A stretch of DNA of 64,000 nucleotides. It comes from Wuchereria bancrofti. Its lineage: Eukaryota > Nematoda > Chromadorea > Rhabditida > Onchocercidae. The position numbers and the translations under genes were made by a program. The stretch's first letter is position 1. Each line of letters opens with the position of its first letter. Positions 40,110 through 51,084 of the stretch are shown piece by piece. The DNA is taken from contig SSBO01000009.1 of assembly GCA_005281725.1 (NCBI GenBank), positions 9,945,755 through 10,009,754 of the forward strand, given 5' to 3'. Under the pieces are notes generated by a model. It did no database searches and was not told the DNA's origin. It saw only the letters and a list, made by a program, of their open reading frames with translations.

Positions 40110-41588
40110 CTCACCACCCCACCCCAAATACAAATACGTTGGCATTTCACCGTTGTCATCTAGAAATTCACTCAAATTCCATTTCATAAAGTTTCAGGGA
40201 CGCAATGCGAAAAACCAAAGAAACCAGTCGTAGACTATCTTATCATTCATCTCTTACACCTGTTCCACACTATTTATTTTTGTATTTCGTCTAATTTCAT
40301 TTTTGTTACAATTCTTTTATGCCACTTATTTTTGTTATTTTGTCTATTTACATTTGTTTTTCTTCCCATTTCTCTATCTTTATATTACAAATATTTTTCA
40401 CTACTATTGGAAATGCTTTTCATAAATTAAATTTGTGTAATAATTCAAAGAATTTAAAAAATTCAAATGATGTCTTTTTTTTGTCTAATATTCTTCTCAC
40501 AATGCTTTCTATGCTCACACTCACATTCTCTGTCTCCCTTTATATTTCGTACTCTCTTTTCTTTCTCTCAATGTTTTGGCTATTTATTCCACACAATTCA
40601 GGAAAAACTACAAATGGACTTCGCTGTAGGATGTGAAATATCTTTTTCAGCTCTATTTCTTCCACAAGAATTTGATAATTTTGAAATTATCATTGGTAAA
40701 TGATAAATTTGGAACGTTAAAAGTATCTTTTTCAGCTTTGCTTTTCCTCTGTGATAATTTAGAAATTTGACAATTTAAACTTATCATTGATAAATGATAA
40801 ACTGGAGGGGTTAAATTGCCATCTGTAAATTGTTATGATAATTGATAAAGCAAGAAAATGTCGTTAAATCTATTACCGCATATTTATTAGTTTTTATTTA
40901 TGAATTGCTTTAATCAGTATTTTATCATTTTAAAATTAACAGACTAGTAAAATTATTAGTAAAATTAAATTTAGCAAATTAGTGGAAATTCTTAAATTAC
41001 TATAATTGATGTGTTAATTACAGAAACTGGTTTTTTAAACTTTCCAATTTATTGGACAATTTTTCTTTTCATTTGAGTTTAAAAAAGCATATTTGAAATT
41101 TTCATTTAATTTTAAAACTCTATACTAAATAGAAATGCATCTATTAAATCTATTAAATTTTTATGATATAATTCTTATCTCTTGTTGTTTAGGTCAATTT
41201 TATTGAATTTACATGATTACTTTTATAGTAATTAGCAATAAGCGCATTAAATTTCTTTTTGGATTTTTCACTTTTTAATTCTTTTCATTTCTACTAATCA
41301 TTTGTGATAACTTATCATAAGTAATACTTTAGTTAGATCTTTGTAATTAGCACTACTCTGTTTCATTACACTATCATTATTATATCTAATTTTTCGAGCT
41401 AAATTATTTGAAAATTTCCATTTACAAAAAATTGAAAAAATATAAGATTGGTCAAAGAATGCTTCCGAAAAATTGAAAATATCATCCAATATTAATTTGT
41501 AACTGATTTCTGGCTTTCATTTAATACAAAATTAATTAATCACCTTGAAAAAAAAAAGTGAAAAAAAAACTTTTTCCTAGTTAATTTT
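40110..41588. other. Intergenic DNA upstream of the SEC61 gamma operon
   Basis: Apart from the 86-bp tandem pair, it holds CT-rich low-complexity sequence (40320-40600) and, at about 41447-41560, a partial direct copy of part of the foldback arm that follows. No gene is seen. Confidence 0.5.
40639..40825. repeat. Two diverged tandem copies of about 86 bp
   Basis: ATCTTTTTCAGCT followed by a GAATTTGATAATTT-like stretch and ATTATCATTGGTAAATGATAAA occurs twice, offset by about 86 bases. Short frames here are not supported as coding. Confidence 0.65.
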
Positions 41589-42934
41589 TTTCTTTAAGCA
41601 ATTACAAATAAAAATGATATCACAAAAAAAAGGAAAAAAATTGCGCCAAATATAACATAGGTCAAAGATTGCTTCCAAAAAATTGAAAATATCATCCAAT
41701 ATTAATTTGTAACTGATTTCTGGTTTTCATTTAATATGAAATTAATTAATCATCTTGAACCTTGATATTTTCAATCAAGTAAATTACAACAATAAAAAAA
41801 AAAAAAAGAAAAAAAACCGAAATATGATTATAATCGCTAGAAAAAAAAAAATTATTTAAACATTAGAAAGTGAAAAATGAAACTAATAGCAAATAATTAT
41901 TTATTTGAATTTCACTAATTTACTTTTAGTTCATTTTTATTCCACTCCTTTAAATACTGATTAAGTGATCATTCGTCAATTTCAGAAATATCTAATTAAG
42001 CAAAAAATTAATCTGAAAAATTTAAATGCTTACAATGAGAAACATTTTTCATCAGTCCAGCAAAATAATCATCAATCGTATGAATGCATTTAATAATGAA
42101 TTAAAAAAAAAAACAAACAAAACTGAAATGAGATAATTTTAAAGAAATAAAGTTTTACCATATAGTTTTGCCAAAAGTATAGCATTCCTATCAAGAATAA
42201 AAGCTATTTTAAAGATTAAACGAAAATTTCAAATATATTTTAAATTCAAAAATAGAAGTTTATAAGCAGTTAAGTTTTACAAGTAATAAACTATTGAAAA
42301 AAAAAATTGAAAATTAAACTGCTAATATATTTAAGCCTATTCATTTGCATTTTCTGAATTTTATTTGATGGAAAAAAACCAATTTTAAAATAACAGAACT
42401 AATTAATCGTAAATTTTTTTTTTCTAATTTATTGTTAAATGCATTCATACGATTAATGTTCATTTTGCTGGACTGATGGAGAATGTTTTCATTGTAAGCA
42501 TTTAAATTTTTCAGATTAATTTTTTGCTTAATTAGATATTTCTGAAATTGACGAATGATCACTTAATCAGTATTTAAAGGAGTGGAATAAAAATAAACTA
42601 AAAGTAAATTAGTGAAATTCAAATAGATAAATATTTGTTATTAGTTTCATTTTTCACTTTCTAATGTTTAAATAATTTTTTTTTTCTAGCGATTATAATC
42701 ATATTTCGGTTTTTTTTCTTTTTTTTTATTGTTATAATTTACTTGATTGAAAATATCAAGGTTCAAGATGATTAATTAATTTCATATTAAATGAAAACCA
42801 GAAGTTAGTTACAAATTAATATTCGATGATATTTTCAATTTTTTGGAAGCATTCTTTGACCTATGTTATATTTGGCGCAATTTTTTTTTTTTTTTGTGAT
42901 ATCATTTTTATTTGTAATTGCTTAAAGAAATGGG
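41589..42934. repeat. Large inverted repeat (foldback) with arms of about 520 bp
   Basis: The left arm (about 41589-42111) and right arm (about 42412-42934) are reverse complements with scattered mismatches and small indels; the spacer is about 300 bases. Matching ends read TTTCTTTAAGCAATTAC and its complement. Internal landmarks such as TTGCGCCAAATATAACATAGG and GATTATAATCGCTAG occur on opposite strands in the two arms. The arms differ too often to be an assembly echo. No transposase is seen. This could be a non-autonomous foldback/MITE-like element or an inverted duplication. Confidence 0.85.
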
Positions 42935-43404
42935 AAAAAATGAAGGACAAAAAAAGAGGGACGATGGTGTCATACTTCGAAGAAACAGGAAAAGTTTTTT
43001 TCTTCTTTTTTAAATTGACAAATTTAAATTTTTTTTTTAGTAGAAAGAGGACAATGTTTACAAATAAATTTTTGTTCGAAATATAATTTATTGTGTGGAA
43101 AAGAAAATGATGAAAAGTAATTTAACGATGATTTTTGCAAGTATGATTCAATTAAGATTTTTCTTTTGCGTTTTGTTTTGTTTTTTTTTTCTGACTAAAC
43201 GAATGATAAATGAAATAAATGCCAAATCTTCCGAATATTTTAACTTTTGAATTTTGATCTTCCAAATTTACTGACCGCAATTTTTTCTCCTTTCCGTTTA
43301 TTCTTTTATATTTACTTATCACTTAAAATAAATGTTATTTTTAATTTTGCAGTAGAATGATATTTCATTAAATTAGATTTTTAAATTTTATAAATGTATC
43401 ATTA

Positions 43405-43449
43405 AGATAGAAGTAACTCTCTCGAAGCATTGAGAGAGTTACTTTCATC
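43405..43449. other. Short perfect hairpin
   Basis: AAGTAACTCTCTC (43411-43423) pairs perfectly with GAGAGAGTTACTT (43432-43444) around an 8-base loop. Four more pairs (AGAT/ATCT) follow after a two-base internal loop. It is more stable than the surrounding AT-rich sequence. It could be a small structured RNA or only a chance palindrome. Confidence 0.55.
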
Positions 43450-46074
43450 TTTCAAATTATGATTTTTTTTCGGAAATTTGTCGATCATAACATTTTCTTT
43501 TCTTTCTTTTTTTTTCTTTTCTTTTTGATCGTTTTATTTAATTTGCAAATGAATTGAAATAATTAATTGTCAATCAAATGGAACCATATATTACTGATAC
43601 AATTAGTGGAATTATTTAAGAAAACGTAAATTCTCGTTTAATTTTCTTTCCAATTTTTCTTTTTTCAATAACATTTTAAGCGCATATGTCAATGTCATCG
43701 AACATTTTACTGTTCTCATTTAATTTTCAACGTTTCCATTTTCAGTTGATCATCATGAATGAGAACATTTTATTTGAATTTTTTTTTTTTTTATTTTCCT
43801 TATGTATAATAAAATTCTTAAAGAAAAAAAGTTAATTTTATTTTTTCCTTGTTGAAATGAAAATATGATAAATGATGAATTCTATCTTTTTATTAATATT
43901 TGTATTATTATCAATGTTTTTTTTTTCTCCTTCTTTTTATAGTGTTTTTATTTTTTATATTATTAAATTCAGCAAAGTTTCAAATTAAATTCAAAAAATT
44001 TTTATATTAATTCATTGCCAATGTTATTTGTATCATTAAATTTGTGTATAGAGGAACGGGTAATTTAAATGGGAGTATTTCGAAAATTTTAAAATTGATA
44101 ATGGTTTTTTTTTTTTCTATAATTCTGACGTGTCAAACAAATCTTTAAATAATTGCCTTATAATCGTTCACTATTTTACTGCAAATCACCATTATGAAAG
44201 TTTAAAAAAAAAAAAAAAAAAGAAATTTGACAAATTTAAAATAGCATAAAAAAACAAAATGCCCGAAATGCTTGGAAACGAATTTTTGACAAAAAAATTA
44301 AAAAAAAAAAACAAACGACCGAAAAATTTAACAAATTTAAAATAATATTTAAAAAAAAGAAAAACATCAAAGATAAGGAAGAGGTAAGCAAGGAAATAGG
44401 ATCAAATTGATCTGATTTTTATCCGCGAAAACAACATTCAATCAATCTTTCACGATACTGAATCAGTAATTAATCAAATAAATAAAAGTTTAGCGATTGC
44501 ATTTAAAAAATGAGAAAGGAATTTGCAAGAAATAAAATTTTTTTTTAAAAAAAAAATAACCAAATTAATTTCTTCGAAAAATTTGGGTGTGAAGTTTAAA
44601 ATTGAACTTTTGTTCTGAAAAAAAAAAATAAATAAGTAAATAAAAACAAGAATCTAATATTTTAATAAATCATTTTATAAGTTAGAGTAAAAAATAAAAA
44701 GGGAGAGAGAGGGAGAAAAAAAGACAAGGATTTTGTGAATGAGTCATTTAACAGATTTTAGAAAAAATGAAATATCAATAGAATTAATCTGTGATATTTT
44801 GTATCTGTAAGAAAAAGAATGGAAAGAGAAAGGAAGAGGAAGAGAAGAAGGAAGAGGAAAAGGAGAGGAGAAAGAGGATGAAGAAGGAAAGAAGAATGAA
44901 ATAAAGGATAAAAGAGGACATTATTATATTTACAGAAATTAATAAATATATTTTCGTGAATTTTCTCCGTTGTTCCATTTGTTATAATCGCTTTGATTGT
45001 GTGAAATTTTCATTGATAATTCATTTCAATAATTCGTTCCAATTCATTTCAATTCATTTCAGTTTAAACAAAAACTTTAATCATTTTGTCGTCACTGTTA
45101 TGAATGGAAATTGATAACTTATAAAGGTAGAAAGAAGGAAAGGAAAAAAAGATAAAAAAGAGGAAAAAGAAAAAGAAGTTCTAATATTTAATTGATTCGA
45201 ATAATAATAGTTTTATTTTAAAATAAATGAAATTAGTTAAATAATTACAGAGACACTTACAGAGACACAAAAAAAAAAATGAAATGAAATGAGGAATGAA
45301 GAATAGAAGGAGAGAGAGAGACAGAGAGAGAGAGAGGAAAAAAAGATAAGTAATAGCTTTTGAAGAAAAAGATTTGAAGAAATGAAGGAAGAAATGATGT
45401 GAATGGGAAAAAAAAAAGTGAAATGATACAATTATGAAAGGAAATTTGCTTTAAATAAAATTGTAATTTTTTGCAAAATTTCGTTTTTTTTTTCTTTTTC
45501 AATTCTTCTTTTCATTTCATTCTTTTCTTCTCTCATTATTTCATCCTTCCTTCGTTTCTTTGCTTCTTTGTCTCTTCTACTTTACCGTTATTTTTTTTTA
45601 AATTTTTATTTTTTGCCATAAAATACGCAATGATAGGAATTGAAAAGTATATGATTAACCAAGCATACAATAAAATATCTTCTTCTACCTGTGAAACATT
45701 AATATAGGTGTAACTAATAAATGAATTGCTCAACAATCATCTTTCAAAACAGGATTTTATGACGTACGTACGTATGTATACATACACATATGTTAGACAG
45801 ACAGGAGAAAAGAGAGAGAGAAAATTTTATTTCAAATTACATTTTTCCAACAAAGGTAGTCAAAAATTCTGTTTATATTTCGTGATGTAGCCATCTTTGC
45901 TAAATTAATCATGTCGAATTTATAAATAAAATTATTTATTATTTACAATGTATTCATTTACTTATTTGTTAATTTATGTAATTTACTTATTTACTTATTA
46001 TTGTTTATTGATTTCTTATTATTTACTCATTTATTTATTCGCTTATTGATTGATTTATTTACTTATTAATTAAT

Positions 46075-46158
46075 TTACTATTATTATTATTATGATCGTT
46101 ATTACTATTATCACTATTATTATCATTATTATTGTTATTATTATTATTATTATTATTA

Positions 46159-46192
<34 letters not shown>

Positions 46193-46210
46193 TACTACTA
46201 CTACTAATAG
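46075..46210. repeat. (TTA)n microsatellite
   Basis: About 40 TTA/TTG/CTA units, about 110 bases upstream of the Kunitz gene's start codon. Confidence 0.95.
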
Positions 46211-46316
46211 TTATTATTAGAGTTCTATTTCTTAAATAATGAAATAAATGATATGATATTAAACATTAGTAATACAACGAATAATATTACTCATAACTGT
46301 GTTAAAAACAACATTA

Positions 46317-49300
46317 ATGATAGTGATAATAATAGTAATGATGATGATGATTATGATGATGATGGTGACTGGGTCGATGAATCATCAGAACACAATCGAT
46401 GCATTACCATTACCAGATGATTTTGACTCATTTCTCGAAATCTTATTTGAACATGTAGAATGTTAGTTTATTTATTATTTATTAATAAATTTTTTTTTCC
46501 GCTTAAAATTATTCGCTTCACTTTTTACTTTGTTTCTTTCTGTAATTGAAAAAATTTCTATCTTCAAAAATTTCTAAATTTCTTTTTGATTTCTTTGTAA
46601 AAGATTAATATGATAATTTAAAAAACTTTAATAATTTAAATGTGATAATTTAAGGAACTAAAATTTAAAAGTTGAAAAACATTGTAAAATAAACATATCG
46701 TTAAATGCATTCATATGCAAATTAGATTACATGCATGCTTGCATGCATATCAATTGTAATGCAAATGCATGTCTGTTACGTTTGCATGTATCAATTACTT
46801 TTTTATATTTAATATTAGAAATGTAATAATAATTTAATTCAAATTACAGGTGAAGATTTTCTCTCGGATAATAAATGGTCTGCAATTGCTTTACGTGATT
46901 GTAAACCATACGTATGCAACTTTCCACGTGAAATTTGCAGGCGGCCTGTAGCAAGATATCAGGATGAAACAAGTAATACATGCTCTAGAATACCTGAGAA
47001 TGTAATTTTTTTTTTTTGTTTGTAATTTTTAAAAGTATCAATAATAAAAAATATTTGCATAATTTTGCATATTTCATCAAAAACTTTCGAAATTTGTAAT
47101 ACTATTTGACGAGAAATGATAATATTAATTATTCTAGGAAGCAAAACAAATGAAATTTGGTTGAATAACTTTGAAATAATTATATCTTTTTTAATATTTT
47201 TGATTTTTATGCTTGAATAAAACTTTACATTTTTATAGTTTTTCAAGAAAATTTGCTTCATCCTTTTCAAAAAGAAAAAAAAGAGAAAATAGGAAGTTAA
47301 ACGAAATTATATTTTCTTTTTTTGGAATAATTTTAAAATTCGTTAAATAATAATTGTAGTGTTTGATAGCAGCAAATGGTGGAATAGCGCTAACAACTGA
47401 TACTAATACTTTTACCGATAATGGAATTACAAATTCAAATATTGAAGAATTGGAATTAACAACAATTGAATCATCATTGTCAAGTTACTTCAATTTTCAA
47501 TTTTCCACTAAAATATCACCACTTCTTCCCACTACAGGTATATTAATATTTTTTAAAAATTTCAATCCATTGAACCATAAAATTTTGACTCTTTAATTTA
47601 ATTTAATTTAATTTAATAACAATTAACTTAATGACAATTTGGAAGAAAAAATATGTCTTAAATAACCATGTTTAGTTTAAAATTTCCTAAAATCTTTGAT
47701 AGTAACCGTTGGCTGTTAATTTGTAAATATGATCGTTTACTTATTATAATTTAAATTTATACTTGCATCAAATATGTTATAATTCGAGATTTAATTCTTT
47801 TTCCAATTAATTCTTAATATTTTTTAAAATTTTTTCAAAAAATTATTATTTACTTTTTTAGCTTCATTTTTGTCTAACGTTGATTCATTTCGTTCATTTA
47901 ATCTTTTTTATCTAAATTAATTCTTCTTGATTTTTCAATTGAATGATTTATCATTTGTGAAATGTACTCATTATAGTTGCTTATTCAGTTTAGAAAGTTT
48001 TCAAAAACAACAAATTAAGTTTGAAAATTACTTTGATCAATTAATGAAATTTTCCAGAATTAGCAACGAAATCAATTGATAATTTAGCAGATATTTGTAA
48101 TTTGGATCAACCACAAGGAAGATTTTGTGGATTTACAATCAAAGTAGCTTATAACAAGTTAGTTTTTTAAATTTTAGCTAACTTTTAACTTTTAATTTTC
48201 AATTTATTACTGTTAGGAAGTAATGCAGTTATTATTCATAAACATTTATGTGCTTTTTAGGATAACAGTAGTGATAATAATAAGAATCTTCTATCATAAT
48301 GATTCTAAAATCGGATAAGATTATCATTCGTAATCATTAACTGTCACCAACAAACTATTCCTTCTAAGTGTAATTTTCTAGATGTAAAATTTAGAAAAAA
48401 AAAATATAAAATTTAGAAAGTTAACGAATTTTTTTAATGATGAAATTTGTCATTAGCGCAAAAAATATAACTTAAATATTATTTCACTTTTTTTTTAAAG
48501 AAATAATCAACGATGTGAAGAATTTTGGTTTCCCGGTTGTCGCACAGTTGAAACAAATCAAAATTTATTTGACACTGTAGAAGAATGCATGAAAAAGACT
48601 AATATTTGTAGAGGTGTGCTTTTTTTATTTGGGTCTAAAAAAAATGTTATTTTTAATCTACAATAATTGCTCCCATTAATATTAATAGTAGTGGTATCGG
48701 TTGCAATTTTACGTGTAACTCAAATGAAAAGTTTTAATTTGAAGATTGTTAGGAGGGACAAATATTTCATATAATTCATTTCTTTTTTTTTTTTTGATTA
48801 ATTAAAAAAGAAACAAAGACATTTCGTATAATTCATTTCTTGTTTTAATTAGTTAAAAAAGTTCGAAACATACTGATTTTAATCAATTAAATATAGCACC
48901 AACAAATTTCGTTTAAATATCAGTTTAAATGACAAATATCAGAAATCATTATTATCGATTTATTAGTAATTGAAGAATTATATTTTTAGGTACCGGAACT
49001 TTTGTACCATTCTTCACTACTCGTCATCCATTAATACCAGCTTCCATAGAACCACCATCACCACCAGTACCATTAGTAGAACCATTTTTGGCAACTACCG
49101 CAGTACCTCAAACAAAGATTGTTGATGTTAATACATCAGTAAAATCTAGAGTGGCACCAACAGCTCGACCACCACGATTGTTACCATGGATTTCAGGTGA
49201 AGTGGTAAATCCACATGTTCCAGTTGTTGATCCACAATCTTCGTTAAAACCATCACAATTAACGGTACAACCATATTGGATGACTAGTCCTTCTGGTGCC

Positions 49301-49432
49301 AAAATGATACTTAGTTTAATTTCGAACAGTATATCACAATTTACCGGTGGTGGATCAGATAATACAGAAGAAGATAATGGTGGTTTTTTATATCAGATAC
49401 CTCAATTTCTTCGTTTATTACAGAGAGGATGA
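46317..49432 (+). CDS. Secreted cysteine-rich protein with a Kunitz-like domain (376 aa, 6 exons)
   Basis: Exons: 46317-46461, 46850-47001, 47360-47537, 48058-48157, 48501-48613, 48990-49432; phases 1, 0, 1, 2, 1 match and the total is 1131 nt. Residues 1-20 are a methionine/isoleucine-rich hydrophobic leader (MIVIIIVMMMM...), a usable signal peptide. Residues 49-100 hold six cysteines (49, 66, 71, 78, 93, 100) in a pattern I do not recognise. A Thr/Ser-rich spacer follows. Residues 172-228 resemble Kunitz/BPTI: C172, C182, C197, C205, C221, C228, with the FWFPGC core and NQNLFDTVEEC helix. Spacings differ slightly from the family, mainly in the last two loops. The residue after the second cysteine, the usual P1 site, is glycine (G183), so strong trypsin-type inhibition is unlikely. 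The tail is proline-rich and ends without an anchor. Secretion and a matrix, defence or host-interaction role are inferred. Confidence 0.83.
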
Positions 49433-51084
49433 GAAAGGATGAAAACTCATTCTTTTGTAATATTTTATTTGTTCATTTGGGGCTACTGTAACAAAATTTT
49501 TATTTCCTATACTGTACCAAGTTACCGTACAACTATAATACTGTAATCAAGTTATTACTGTAGATAGTAAGCAAGCATTGAGAAGTAATTGTTAGCTTTA
49601 GGTGAAATTTAAAAAATGCTTAAAAAATACTTTCATTCATACGTAAGCTTTTCTTTTTTGCAAGTGCACTGTTACTTAAAAAAAAAATAAGAAATTTACA
49701 GTTCTCATGTTTTAAAATAGCTAACTTTTAAAATTAATTTGTTGAAGTTATCTGGACAATTAATAATTGCAAAGATGATTTATATTTCATAAGTTTGATT
49801 CATAACTGAAAAAGATCTTTAGTTCAATTTAATTTTTTTCATGCTTATCCATTACTTATCGATTAGTTGGAAAAGTGGACAGGGAATAGTTAATTTTTTG
49901 CCTAAAACCGTTTCTTACAATTTTTTCTTTAGGGCTTAAGTATTTTAGGATTGATAAGCCAGCCAATTTCAAAATCTCAAAAGAAAATTGTCAAAGAATT
50001 GTAGACGATGTGCTATAAATTTTTTAATTTTCATTTTATTTTTATTAATTTCCAATGAGTACGGACCATTCAAAGCAATATTGAATGATGAATAAGCAAA
50101 AAGAAATTAATAAAAATAGTGATAATATTAGCTTAAACTGAGATTTTAAATTCAAATATTGGTTTGAATTTAAAATACATAATTGAAATCGATATGTTGC
50201 ACCTATTCAATAATAAGTAAAATTTATTTTCGAACATAAATGTAGGATAATTGATAAGTTATCTTTAATTACTATTTAATATTACCATTTTTTCTTTGAC
50301 TTTTTTCCGTGAAATATATTTGAAATAGGAATTTTCCATCTGCAAGAGCTTACCCTGTCATTAGCATTGAATTACTCTATTTATCGATTACTTATGTTTA
50401 TTTTTTCCAAATAATTTCTTGACATATTTAAATATTGTATGCTCTTCTGATTCCTTATTAAAATCCTCAGTTAGTTGATGAGGAAATTACGCTGTGACTA
50501 AATTTAATATTTACAAAAACTGAATTGAAAAAGACATGCTTTCAAATGGACTACTTTGTGAAATTTAACACAATTTAATTAGCAGTTGTATAAACAAATT
50601 AATTGTAAAGTAAAAATTGTAAACTTATAATTTATCCACTCATTTGTAATTAAGCCTGTAAGTAATTAACTGAGTTTTTATTATGAATACTTTAATAATT
50701 AATTCTTATTGTTATAATAGTACAATCATTCCGAGATCTCCTGATAACATTATTCATTAATCATTGGCTAATTGATTTCATACAAGAAAAAAAAAGTGAA
50801 AAAATATTGATAATAACAAATTGTATGTTTTACATATCATTCAGTAATTAAATCCTATTAACAAAAAATTTGCATAAACTTTTTTTTTTGTTCACTTTTT
50901 TGTTTTCCTACCATATATATATATATGACTATAAAAGTGAAGCAATAATTGGATAAAAATGAAATTTAGTTAAAATTTAAAAATTATCATGATTAATTTG
51001 TTGTAATTAACTTAACTGTTGTAATTTTAAATTTTTGAGTAAAGTAATGAAATAAAAGAAAAAGTAGGAGGAATAATTTAATTG
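49433..51084. other. Convergent intergenic region between the Kunitz gene and the receptor gene
   Basis: Holds the two 3' UTRs, unresolved. AT-rich, with a short (TA)n run near 50915. No gene is seen. Confidence 0.6.

Larger units (their letters stand above)
42935..46316. other. Intergenic region upstream of the Kunitz gene
   Basis: AT-rich with no supported gene. Contents: a short hairpin at 43405-43449, purine-rich tracts (44810-44890 and 45300-45400), a TACGTACGTA-type run near 45765-45790, AT-rich TTTA-type sequence (45930-46070) and a long TTA microsatellite (46075-46210). Confidence 0.6.

Noticed and set aside
39785..40233. Two overlapping 115-134 residue frames with Pro/Thr/Asn repeats
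   Set aside because: They are produced by the 44-bp minisatellite, whose length is not a multiple of three, so each copy shifts frame.
40319..40703. Hydrophobic frames of 78-105 residues on the + strand
   Set aside because: Composed of T-rich low-complexity sequence, overlapping in two frames, with a tandem duplication at the end; no homologue recognised.
41589..42934. Reading the large inverted repeat as an assembly echo
   Set aside because: The arms differ by many substitutions and indels, unlike the exact copies at the N bases.
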